Assembly: GCA_963921425.1 (NCBI GenBank)
Contig: OY992834.1
Location: 15,688,164-15,752,163, forward strand
DNA length: 64,000 nucleotides
Direction of reading: 5' to 3'
Source of the DNA: Dryas octopetala
Lineage: Eukaryota; Streptophyta; Magnoliopsida; Rosales; Rosaceae
Shown: one piece after another, positions 47,602 to 59,200 of the stretch
Numbering within the stretch: the first letter of the stretch is position 1
Layout of the letters: every line of letters begins with the position of its first letter
Made by a program: the position numbers and the translations under genes
The notes under the pieces: model-generated
Databases searched by the model: none
What the model was told of the DNA's origin: nothing
The model's input: only the letters and a program-made list of their open reading frames with translations

Positions 47602-48014
47602 TAATCTTTGAAGCTTTTTTTGAAAAAATATCATGAGAAAGATTTATTTCAATTTATGAAAATACATGTTGAGGAAGATGGAACCTATCGTCATTTGGAT
47701 CAATGATTTACCAGAGAACTGCACCATCCTACAGCCACCAGGTGAATATATGCAATTTTATATTAATTATTAATTAATATAGACATGATTAATTGAGTTA
47801 ATTAATTAGTTGTTTCAAATTAAGCAACACTTAGATGAACTAATTAAGATAACAATTGAAATGTTTGGTTTATGGTAGTGGTACTACGAAGAAGCCTAGG
47901 GGAATGCCAAAGAACAAAAGAGGTGCTCGTACAGCAGCAGCAATAACTGGATCAGTGGTTGCTACTCCAAGGCGGACTCGCAAAAGAAAGGCAACTGGGG
48001 ATCCAAGGAATTAA
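47602..48014 (+). pseudogene. Two exon-like blocks encoding a basic protein tail, unknown family (copy C)
   Basis: The first block gives, after a one-base insertion relative to copy B, YHEKDLFQFMKIHVEEDG then TYRHLDQ, a TGA, and FTRELHHPTAT up to the donor. The second (47879-48014) gives GTTKKPRGMPKNKRGART, an Ala-rich part, TPRRTRKRKATGDPRN and TAA. Most changes relative to copy B leave the basic character intact. The frameshift and TGA argue that it is not translated as drawn. An alternative frame in the first block starts MLRKMEPIVIWINDLPEN but does not continue into the basic tail. Confidence 0.4.
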
Positions 48015-48400
48015 TTTTATCCCTTTAACCATTCATGAGAAAACAAAAAACAAAAAACTATTATTATTGGCACAACTTCTAGACTTCAAGTGCTGCTACA
48101 GTGCTACATTCTCTGATGTGCTGCCACATAGCTAGGTTTTTAAAAAAAGAATGGAAATGAAGCATATGTTCATTATTCCAGGTAGAACCGTCGGTACATA
48201 TTAGCTAATTAATTTTATTGTAGTGCCTGCAAACCAAGCTTCTTTAGTCATTTAGACATTGTATTGTGAAGATTTTGAAATTAGAAATATGTTGGTTTTT
48301 TAATGATAGGGCTAATGAGGAATTAACTGATAATGATCAACGGTTATCAACATCTTAATAATTCAAATTTAAAGTCTAGTATATCCTCATCCTAGCTTGT

Positions 48401-48654
48401 ATTCAATCTCACAGCCTATATCTATATGTGTAGATTATCTTATCTTTCTGATGTAACTCAAACATAGTTTGGATATGTACATGACTTTCTTGTAAACCTA
48501 TTATAAATATAGCAATACATAGCTAGGATTCAATCTCACAGCCTATATCTGTATGTGTAGATTATCTTATCTTTCTGATGTAACTCAAACATAGTTTGGA
48601 TATGTACATGACTTTCTTGTAAACCTATTATAAATATAGCAATACACCAACACC
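48401..48654. repeat. Tandem direct duplication, 2 x 127 bp
   Basis: ATTCAATCTCACAGCCTATATC begins at 48401 and again at 48528, and the two units are almost identical to the end. Copy B has only one unit (about 31010-31140), so the duplication arose in copy C after the copies separated. The near-identity indicates it is recent. Confidence 0.95.
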
Positions 48655-49631
48655 TCAAATCATCGAGGTATTTCTAAATTCTCTAATATCTAATTAATTG
48701 TGTAGCTAAACTAGAGAGATAAATTGACAAGTGCACATGGGTAAGGATGAGCTTCATTATTCTTAAAAGGTCAGATTATGGAATGAAGAAACTATGGTAG
48801 ATCCATTAACTTAAATTTTGTGTTTTATGTTGCTTTAATTAATTTTGATATATTTATGTAAGAAAAAGACAAAGTATATATATAAGTATTATTTTTAAAA
48901 CAGTGGAAATATTTTAAAACAAAAAAACCAAAAAAAAAAAAAAAAACCATGTGCAGCTCATTAAAAAGCAACCCGGCCTAATCACTGTGTTTTTGCAAGT
49001 AGAAGACATCTTTGCTTTTGGGATTTAAAAATAAAATAAATCATATATAAAGATAAAGAGTTGTCATCTTTTCCCATTTAGCTTCTAGTATATTATGTTT
49101 TAATCTCATGGAGTTATATAAAACTCACCCCTTTTAAGAACAACGTAAAAAAAAAATTTAGACAAAAATTAATTTTGTGATGATGGACATACAGACATTG
49201 GGACGGACGACAGGGAGAGGCATCTTGATTTGTGGGGATTGAGTTAGGCACCCAACACCCCAATTAAATATCACATTCCGGAGTTGCTACCCGACCAACC
49301 TAGCTTGGATGGGGTGCCCTACTACCCCAAGGGACAAGGGGTATGCTTTGTACGACTTCACCAAAGTGAATAGACAAAGTCCACCTCCTCTTACCAAGCT
49401 AGGCTTTGCTTATGCAACTAAATTATTTAATGCCCTACGTAATTACAAGCTCACGATATCAGGTTTGGCGATGAAAAATGTTATGTAAATCCTTATAAGC
49501 ATTAGTATACTTCAATTTTCTTCTGATGTAAGGCTTATTAGCACTTATCATTCATTTTAATATACTCGGCATGCTTCATGCCCCCTCAAATATCTTCAGA
49601 ACTGATTTAGTAATTACTAACCAACTCCAAT

Positions 49632-49651
49632 CCCCCCCCCCCCCCCCCCCC
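49632..49651. repeat. Poly(C) tract of 20
   Basis: An uninterrupted run of cytosines, rare in plant nuclear DNA, in the 3' part of family X copy C. The equivalent position in the fragment at 24412-24423 is only CCCCC. Some length may reflect assembly or sequencing error. Confidence 0.9.
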
Positions 49652-50239
49652 AATTGTTGAAACTAATAGGAATCATTAGAAGAACTTTTCGTGGTGAAAT
49701 AAATATCATTAGTTTGTTTAGCTTTTCAAATGAAGCTTATTATGGAATACAACTATTTCAATTCATATATCCTAGTTTGAGTATGTATGATCATCCATGT
49801 TTTATTTTCAGCACAAATTTTTTGCGATAGTGTTTTTGTTTTTTTTCCACACTTCAATTTCTTCAAATTTCCACCAAATTAGTATGATCATATTATCAAA
49901 ATGTTGTACCAATACTATATGCTATGGAATAAAGTTATCAATTATATGCAATTAAGTCCAAATAAAAAATGTAATTAAGAAAGAAAAATAAAAAATGAAA
50001 CTTCTACATGGGATAAAATTTAAAGAACGTTGGAGCTTACTCCATTACAAGAGAGAGATGAGAGCCAAGCCACCATAATGAGAGAGAGATTATATAACAT
50101 GAATTTTGATCGATAAGAATTTACTGGGAAAAAAAAAGTCAACTTTTTTGGGGAAGCATATATGCAACTTGAAACCAATTAACAATCAAAAGAAAGGCCC
50201 AAGACCTACCACTCAGCCTAACAGACGTGGGTTAACTAA

Positions 50240-50376
50240 GCTCTGATACCATGAAGGAAATTAACACATCTAATCTAAAACCAATTGAAAATAAAAGAAA
50301 AATCTCAAGACCTTTATAACGACTTATTCAAGGCAATACTTTTCCAATGTGGGACAACACACTCATCATTCTAACA
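50240..50376 (-). mobile_element. Short LTR with tRNA-iMet primer-binding site (TRIM- or copia-like)
   Basis: On the reverse strand a 125-base LTR (50252-50376) starts TGTTAGAATGATGAG and ends TTTCCTTCA. It is followed directly by TGGTATCAGAGC (50240-50251), the standard plant primer-binding site complementary to the initiator-Met tRNA 3' end. LTR size and the GTCCCACATTGG word suit a terminal-repeat retrotransposon in miniature. A possible degraded partner (AACCAATTAACAATCAAAAG to CAAGACCT, about 50174-50207) lies downstream, but no complete second LTR was found. Confidence 0.75.
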
Positions 50377-50380
50377 TTTC

Positions 50381-50600
50381 TTTGGTGAGCTCAAATTGTG
50401 TAGTCATTTTTAAAGATTCACCATGTGAGAATGACATTGGTACCAAGTTTGTGGGGTTAATGTTTAGGGTCCATTTTTACAATTCAAGATCATTAATAAT
50501 AAGGGCACCAACTATTATCCTTATTTTATGATCTGTACTAATGTGGAAAATAATTTGGCAATTTTTTATGTTATATAAATAAAGAAGTAAATTCAAGAGT
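50381..50600 (+). repeat. Family X, 5' end only (copy D)
   Basis: TTTTTAAAGATTCACCATGTG followed by AGAATGACATTGGTACCAAG repeats the family start. The same segment is present in reverse orientation at about 24600-24785. Similarity ends by about 50600. It directly follows the short LTR. Confidence 0.65.
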
Positions 50601-51110
50601 GGGTCCATAGGTCTAAACATAAACAAATGAAATACTGCCAATTTAATTGTGATGTAAAAAATTTGAGAGACTACTTGGTGTATCTACAATTATTTTATGA
50701 ATGCCTTATAATAAGGTACTAATAACATTAGAATATAACCATAACCACCCTTATTTTCCTTTTTCATTTGCGGACCACCTCCCAAAAAAGCATTTCATAT
50801 GCGCACCAATAAAAAGGATGAAAAAACACACAAAATAAGAGCAAGTCTTTCTGAAACTGTTATAATAACGAAGAATTTATAAATTATGAGACTTTAGATT
50901 CAAGCTGGTACATCAAATTTGAGACTTTTTGCAACTGAAACTGAAATTGTAACTCAAATTGAAACAACAAACTGAAACTGAAGCTATAGCAAAAATAAAT
51001 ATACAAAAAGATTGATTAACTCATTGCAATCAGCTACAAATCTGAGCATGAAATAGAGTTAAATATCAATCCACAGAATTGCAAATCAAACTAAAACTGA
51101 AATTGTAGCT
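50601..51110. other. AT-rich DNA, no gene seen
   Basis: The right part (50930-51100) has repeated AAACTGAAACTGAA-like words. A segment at 51022-51086 recurs at 52524-52588 on the other side of the following LINE-1. Confidence 0.4.
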
Positions 51111-51114
51111 TTGG

Positions 51115-52505
51115 TATGGCAATCGCTTCTTTAGGGGAGGGAGCTTCTCTTGCAGGGCATTCAGAGACGTATTGGGAACGGTATGGATACTTACATCTAT
51201 AGTGATCCATGGATCCCACGACCCTCATCATTTAGATTGTTTTTTGTCCCACGACTTCCTCTTGATGCTTCAGTTGCTACTTTGATTTCGACGGATGGAG
51301 TTTGGCATGAGCAATTTATTCGCACCATTTTCTTGCATGATGATGCCGATGCAATCCTTTCTATTCCTGTTGCTGCTCAACCTGTTTCGGACAGGTGGAT
51401 TTGGGGTTATACTCCACACGGTGCTTACACGGTTAGTAGTGGCTACAAGCTTGGTCAAAAGTTAAAAGGTTTGAAGGGAAACATGGATTGTTCTTCTGAT
51501 CCTTCTGTTCAGCCACTCTTTTGGAGGTGGTTATGGGCTGCAAAGCTTCTAGGAAAAATAAAGGTTTTTGTATGGCGTGTTGCCCGTAATGCGATTCCAT
51601 GTATGTCATAGTTGTTGGCTCGCAAAGTTACATCTCATGCTTGGTGTCCGAGATGTAGGGCAGTACATAATCACTTTTTCATGCTCTTTGGGATTGTAAA
51701 TCGGCAAAAAAGTATTGGCGTTTGCTTCCTTTTTTTCATATCTTTCAACACGAGGTTGTGGCTTCTATTTGGGAGTTATTTGATGTTGCTTGCAGGCTGC
51801 TTTCTAGAATTGAGGTTGAGCAGTTTTGTTTTGTTCTTTGGCGGATTTGGTCGAACAAAAATGCAAAAGTTCATGAGGATAAGTCTTGCAATATGGCTTC
51901 CTCAATTGATCAGGTGCTTCAGATGCATGATGAGTTTGTATGTGCGCAACAAGTTGCTCCGAATCCCACCACTCGGCATTCTTGTGACTCTTGGGTTCCT
52001 CCTCCTAAGGGGGAATTAAAGCTTAATGTTGATGGTGCTTAAAATCCTGTGACGAGAGTGGGTGGTGCTATTGTCCGTAATTAGGCAGGGGAGGTTGTGG
52101 TGGCTATGGCCCTTCCTCTTGGCAACATCACTTATCCACAGCAGGCATAAGCTATTTGTCACGGGTTAGATCTTGTTATGGAGGTTGGTTATGTTTCTCT
52201 TAATCTTGAGTCAGATGCTAGCGGGATTATTTCTCGCCTTTCGATGATTGATATTGATTTAGCTCTTGATGGCCATCTTTTGGATGAAGCGAAGGGATTA
52301 TGCATTTGTTTTCAAACTCTAAATGTATGTATGTGCCTAGATCTTGTAATAGAGCAGCTCATTTACTTGCTTAACATGCATTACATTGTGGCACCATGGC
52401 TTCTTGGGGGAGTGATCCACCTTCTTGGCTCCTCTCTCAATTAGCTAGTGATATTGTAATTCCTTCTTAATGCTTCAATATGATGAAATCTTTAAATAAA
52501 TAAAA
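51115..52505 (+). mobile_element. 5'-truncated LINE-1 with RNase H domain
   Basis: Forward frames give GIQRRIGNGMDTYIYSDPW and FRLFFVPRLPLDASVATLI, then WRWLWAAKLLGKIKVFVWR (zinc-binding RT domain of plant LINE-1). They continue with PPKGELKLNVDGA and LNLESDASGIISRL, an RNase H fold with two of its acidic residues, and end RAAHLLAKHAL-like text in shifted frames. The expected Glu region in RNase H is interrupted by a stop, and several other stops occur. The 3' end is an A-rich ATAAATAAAAAAT tail. Dead copy. Confidence 0.88.
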
Positions 52506-52599
52506 AATCTGCAAAATCGATTTCAATGCAATTAGCTACAAATTTTAGTGCGAAATAGAGCTAAATATCGATCTACAAAATTGGAAATAAAAAATCATT

Positions 52600-53085
52600 A
52601 AAAAAAAATCAAAATAAAAAAAGAAATAGAAATTAATCATAACTTGAAAGCCAAACATACCTTAAAACTCAACGATTAATGAAGAACAAGATCGAATCAT
52701 GAAATCAAAGAAGATCTATGTGCGAAATTACCAAAGAGAAATTGAGAAAAGAGAAGAAAATCGATGTTTGAAATCAAATAAAATCATTGTGCGAAATCTC
52801 CGAAGATAAATAAAGAAGAAATAAGAAAATTGCAATAAGCTTGAAAACCCCTAGTTCTGGAAAGCACATGAGTTTGAAAGCTATGTGAATGTGCGTGGCA
52901 AGCGGATTAGGTGACCAACGTGATTGTTAAAAATTTAACCTTATTATTATATTTTTAAAATAGATGTATTATAGGATAAGGGTAATGCTAGAGTAATTAA
53001 TTCTTATTTCATTCAAGAGTTGTGATGCTCGGGAAGAGACAAGATGTACAGGTTGCATTTTACGAGAAGGAAACACTTGCTTGAA
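52600..53085. other. Intergenic DNA, no gene seen
   Basis: A-rich, with two imperfect repeats of the word GAAATCAAA(G/T)(A/C)A(G/A)ATC near 52700 and 52770. No coding structure. Confidence 0.3.
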
Positions 53086-53200
53086 CATATTTCAGCTGAA
53101 CAACATATCCCTTGTCCTTGACAATAATGCTTGTTGCTATTATAATAGGAGAAACACTTGGTATATAGTATATACAATAATATCATGTACAACGGCCTGG
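53086..53200 (+). repeat. Paralogue of the 31.99-32.83 kb locus lacking both MITEs
   Basis: ACATATTTCAGCTGAACAAC, TCCTTGACAATAATGCTTG and AATAGGAGAAACACTT correspond in order to the flanks of the two MITEs at 32003-32306 and 32403-32778. Here the target words occur once each, without inserts, so this is an unoccupied relative of that locus, located just before the BASS4 start codon. Confidence 0.8.
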
Positions 53201-53271
53201 TTGCTTAAAAAGAGTAAACAGGGTGTAGCAGTAGCAAAGCATTACCGTTTAGTGTTCAATTAGTCCTTTTC

Positions 53272-56200
53272 ATGGCGGGAACCATCCAATCCCTAATTCT
53301 CACACCTCCACCCACCAAAACGCTGCCGTTTTCTCACCGAATCCCACATTTTCCCTTCAAACACGCCCCATTCCGTTCCAATTTTCATCTTACCCGCTCC
53401 ATTTCCGGACCCGTCAAAGCCTGCCAACAGCCCGATCAGGTTCTCTTTACTTGTTTGTGCTCCGTTTGGTTACTCAGAAAAAGGAATAGAATTCTAATTT
53501 TTCTTGGTGTTGAGTTTTGGACATGGTCATAGTGTAATTGGACTTGGTAGAGGTTGATTTTGATAGTTTGGTTTAGGATTTAGGTAACAAAAATGAAAAC
53601 TCTCAAATTGTATGTTGTGGTTAATTATGTTGTTTAAACTTTAAAGAAATGTGAATGCTTTTTCAGGTAGATGGTAATGGAGAAAAAATTGATAAGCATT
53701 CGGGTTTGGCCAAGGGATCCAATTGGGTTAAACCGTTGTCGAATTTTGTGGCGAACAATTTTCTTCCCTTAGGTAACTTCTATATTTTGGACAGTCTTTA
53801 TAATGGAAAATCTTTATGTGTTTAGTTGGAAATTTTATTTGTTGATAAATGCTTGTGTAATACTACAACGTGCAGCTCTTGTTGGTGGAGTAGCTTTAGG
53901 GATTGCAAATCCGACCCTAGGTTGTCTTGCCGATACATATTCTTTGTCAAAGTTTAGCACATTTGGGATTTTTATCATCTCAGGTTAGAATTTTACAGTG
54001 CCTTGGTTCCATTCTGTTTTGATAATTCTTTAGGTAATACCCATCATCGCCTAACTTATTAATATGTAATTGCATAGGGTTGACATTGCACACTGGAGAA
54101 ATTGTTGCAGCTGCAGAAGCATGGCCTGTAGGAATCTTCGGGCTAGTATGACCTCAATGTCTCATGTCTCTTTCTTTACATGTTGTGTGCACACACATGC
54201 ATCTATATCTGGTATGTATAGAGGGTGTGTGTTTGTGTGTGTCTAGAGGGTGGGCTATGTTTGGACATACATTATGCATACTAGATTCAGATATGAAAGT
54301 CAGATTTAATAACTTTCTTTATTTGGCATCTATTCCATAATATTGGATGGATAAAAGTCTTTATAAAGTAAAGGAACATGCTGTAGTGGACATACTTTTG
54401 TTCCTTTATATCCTGGGAAACAATGGAGAACCTCTGGATAGCTTTGTTTTGTTTTGTTTTGTCTTGTTTTTTCTTTTTCTACCCCTGGAAAGGACATGAT
54501 AGCTTTTATTAATATGTTATTGCATACTGTGGATTTAAAATCTTGCTATGCTTTTTCTTTTACGTAATGAGTACCCACGTGTGGTTAACCTTTCAAATCT
54601 TGCTATACTATATTCCAATAATATAGTTTCATGTCTTCATTGTCCTTTCCTACTCTAAATTGCCTGCGGATAATTGAATATCAGGGTTTTCTGATAACAA
54701 GGTACCTAGTCATTTATGTCCTCATATCAAAAACAGGAATCAACTTAGACAAGTGAAAAAATGTTGGGGCAAAATCTCATGACCGAAAGCTCGTTTATTT
54801 TTGTTTTCTTTCCTAAGTTATGGGATTTAGTTTTTGTTTTCGAACTGATACCTTGTTATTCTTAAACTATGATTTATGGATACCACTTGCATTGACATTT
54901 CATTGATGCTGTCCAATATGTTATCAGATTACTAATCCCTTGATCGTTCTTAAACTGCAATTTATGGATATCATTTCTATTGACATTTCATTGATGCTGG
55001 CCAATATGTTATCATATTCTTAATCCTCTTCAAATTCAGGTCTCCATTCTATTATTTACTCCATATTTTTCGAGGATAATATTGCAACTGCAGCTCCAAC
55101 CTCAGGAATTTGTTAGAGGTTTGGCAATTGAATTTATTTTCACTTAGACTTGGTTGGGAAGGCAATTATGTTATTCATATATTGTTGTGAAAAATATTTA
55201 CGAGGTTTCTATAGTCTATACTGTAGATTCTATACTAGTTTTAGGGTATAAAGGTATCAAATATGTGAACAATTTCATGATTGATTGTCTTGCTTCTTTC
55301 TCATTCATTAACATCATACACCTTAAGAACTAAGATAATTCCTTATTTCACTTTTCTTCTGTAATTAGAGAATGGTTACTACGGACTCTTATAGAAAATC
55401 ATGAATTAGACCATCTTTTGTATCTACTTTCTCAGGTGGAATTATTGTAGACTCTTTGTTAGGTTCTCAAATTCCTGCTTAAGTTTGCTATGTTTTATTC
55501 TTCTTTTAGAAGATTGTCTAGAGCTCTTAAGTATTGCCTTAGGAGGACCCTATGGGGAAAACCTGGAGGCGAAGCCCACCAAAATTCAAGGTCTGTCTTT
55601 GGTTGAAGCCCCAGCGGCTTCCCTCTTAAAATTGCCTAGCCAAAATAAAAAAAAGAACAAATTGCACTGGAGTTTTTATTAGGTTCCATTTCTTCAACGG
55701 AAAAGTTTTCCTGGAATTTTTTTTCTTTGGAAAAGTTTTCTATTGTTTGGTATATTTTAGAATAATACTTTCTAGACCATATTTTTCACGATCCTGTTTT
55801 GGCTATGGCGTCAACTCAACATAAAGATTGGAACAGTTTAGGTGCTTGATTATTGGGTTTCGGGTTGCTTGTTTCCACATATTTTTGTGCCCCTGTTTCT
55901 GGTTTCTTGTCTCGAAAATACTTAATGTTGTCGTGTAAGTTATTTTGGGATTTACAGAATCATGGTGAATCAGGCATCTAGTATTCTAAAGCTTAGTTGA
56001 AAAATCATATGGTAATTTCTCTTGTTCAGGGCTCGCAATATTTTGCTGTATGCCAACTACATTATCAAGTGGAGTGGCGCTTACTCAGGTATGCTAATTC
56101 CTTTGCCTTCAATCTTATTTGAACATTTTCTTTTTTACTCTAATCTCTTTGCAGTATGTATTAGGATTGGGGTTTTAACCAAAGGTTTGGAATCTTCAAA

Positions 56201-59200
56201 TGCAGCTTGCTGGGGCCAATTCTGCTCTTGCTCTTGCAATGACTGTGATCTCTAATCTGTTAGGAATTTTGATTGTGAGTTTGAAAGTTTCTATTAGTCT
56301 TCTCAATTTTACGTTTGCATTTACATATTTATTTAGTGTCGGATTGTAGTAAAAATTGCATTTGCCTCTGTATGTCTGGCAGCAACAGATTTCATTTCTG
56401 GTTGATCTCTGTAAGCATGTGCTAATATCATATCTCCTTTCAGATTCCATTTTCTGTATCAAAATTTGTAGCTGATGGAGTTGGTGTATCTGTTCCAACT
56501 AAGCAGCTGTTCAAAAGTCTTGTTCTCACATTGTTGATCCCGCTAATCTTGGGGAAGGTAAAAGCTCATTTCTGCTACTGACAAGTAAATAGCTATCATA
56601 GCAGTGTTTCTAACAAAACCAGCTTTTGAATTTATCAACAATTTTACCTTCAATAAGCACATATTTAGTCAATAATTTTTTTTCTTACTTGTTGTGGACA
56701 TCTTGTAGTCTGTATCTTGAAGTGAGAGTGACATCTGCATTCTAATAGAAATCTATGGATAAAAACCTTGGCACATAGAAATCATAACATTTTGCATAAA
56801 ATAGTTGTGACTAGTTTTAAATTTAACACAGTTCTTTCTTAACCAGTTTTTCTTGACCATTCCTTCACTGTAAATTTGGTAGATGTAGCCATTTAGATTT
56901 CAATTGATTTTATGAAAATATTTCTCGTGGCTTCTCTCTTTCTCTCTGATGGGACCATTTCAAAAAGTTTGTTGAAGGTTGGAGTATCATAATTAAATGA
57001 GTAGTACTAGAGGCACCAACTCTTACACCAACTTTAAAAAGCCCAACTGATGTGTTAATTTTTCATTTTGGACCTCATTTATTTACATACTAACATGTCA
57101 TGTGCCACAATCAGTTGATCAAACTTGGTGAAATAATTTGGTGCCTGTAGTATTATTGTAATGAAATGATCTGAACTAAGTTCCATAAACTACATAGAGT
57201 TGAGTTCATCATATTTAACTTGATTTATGATGCAATTTCTCTCTCCCTCTATCTCTCCCCTTCCTTCCCCTTGCATTGGATGCCTGTAGATGCCTGGTGA
57301 TAGCTGAATCACTGTCCCTGACAAAGAGGATCAATGTCTCTTGCCTCCCGCACAGTCTGGCAGTTTCCATGTCTAGCTGTCTGCCACTTGATATTTCCTA
57401 TGGTTTTAAAGCTTTTGGGTCTTTATGGTGGGATGGACTGAAAAGAAAAACCACAGTGGAAGCAAGATAATTATTTAACGCTAACGAGGAGCTTTGTCCA
57501 AATTTCTGATTAATGGCTTTTGATTCTTTATTCTAGCAAAACCATTGACAATTATGAAAAGGACCAGAATTTTGGTCTAAAAGATTCTGGTCACTAGTCA
57601 AAAAGACAATATTTACCTATACAGGGTTTCCATACATGTTTTATGTTCTATAATGTGAGAAACAGTTTCTGCAAACATAAATGTTTTGAAATTCATATAT
57701 TGAAAATGAAATAAAGGACTCATTTTCTGCTTCCAAATTTCTGAAAATTTGTAAGAAACCAGATGTAACCTTGATGTTTTAATCAGTTGCTTTGATAACT
57801 GAGAGTGCCCTTTTGTTTGTCATATAACAGAATATTCAAATAGATAGAAATTACAGTAGACGTGGAATATGACAATTAGCTGCTTCCCTACTTGGTGTAA
57901 TTACAGACTATATCAGGCCACTACTTGGTGTTGGCCCAAGATAAGTGGGGTTATAGAGGAGAAGATTTTGATGCCATCTTATTTTCCAATATATTTGCTT
58001 CAAGTGGCTGCTCTTAAGTAATGAGTATGCAAATGCAATGCAGTTTTCTAATCTATTTTAGTTCCTCTATACTTTGTTGTTAGTTTATAGCATGATTCCC
58101 AGCCTTCCCTTAATATTGAAGTCTTATAGCTGCATATGAAGTGATGTTAAATTGTTAATACATTTTCTGATGGTTATTATCGTGAATTTGGTCTTTTGTG
58201 ATACCGATATCAAAATATTATCTACACTCTCTTTGGTGTTTTATCATCTTCATAGTAACATGTCCCTTTTTCTTCAACAGATTCTTCGAGAATCCTTCAA
58301 AGGTGAGTGTTCTACTGTCTTCTTTCTGCTTTGGAAATTTTCTCATACTCTGGCCCCTTTTTATGTAGTTAATATTAAAGCATGGGGACCTGAATGGTAT
58401 TTTTTATAAAAGTTGCTGATTATTAAGTGCTAAAACCAAAGCTAACAGTGTCATCATAAATAATGTTCTTATAGATACATAGATAAATACATACATTATG
58501 TACAGACATCACACCACATGCAAGTGTCCACTCATACGCAAACAATTGATGTCAAATAGTGGCATGGCACCCTGAGATTACCTTTATGCTTAACATACTT
58601 TTATAGAATGGTGATTCAATGCTTGGCCTCCACATTTTTAGATTAACAATAAAATCTTTAATTTCTCTGAATGTAAGAGGCCAGAAAATTCTTTTAAAAT
58701 AATTTAAAGTTCCCCAAACTTTCACTCCTGCAATACTCCTAATATATTTCCTGTGATTCTCAATGTACCCTCTCCTGTCCTACTCTTGAGCAACTACACT
58801 CCTACTCATGATTAACCACACATTTTTAAATTTTCAAAAACTTAACTTGATTGTATAAGAAATCTTGCCCACAATCCACTTGTGCAAGAGGCTAGTAGAA
58901 AAGTTTAGAATCATTGAAAAACTTAAAATTTTATATTGTCAAGCCTAAGGCCTACATCCACTAGTGAAGAGCAAGGGAAACCTTCAGCATTGAAATTAGG
59001 GATATAAAATTTTGATGGCTATCTTGCACACAAACTTTACTAGTGATCTATTTGCTTAGTATAGCCCTAAAGCTAACCCTCATATGGATATAAAAGCAGG
59101 TTGGGTTGGATTACCCTCTTATTTCAGGCTTCATCAGGTGTGGAAAACCTATTTTGGTTGAACAAGTAGGATTAATTCTGAAATCTGACGTTCATGCAAA

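Larger units (their letters stand above)
46255..49760 (+). repeat. Dispersed repeat family X, copy C (longest)
   Basis: It starts with ACCATATGAGGATAATATTGG and runs through the same blocks as copies A and B: AAAATCCCCCTTAAAATAAC (46468), TATAAAT (47073-47079), exon-like blocks at 47602-47741 and 47879-48014, and the GGCATCTTGAT...CACCCAACACCCCAATTAAATATC 3' segment (49218-49272). It keeps parts missing from the other copies, including a C20 tract. No terminal repeats or target duplications were found. Confidence 0.75.

Noticed and set aside
48401..48654. CRISPR-like direct repeats
   Set aside because: There are only two long adjoining units without spacers, and the genome is a plant's. No CRISPR array is present.
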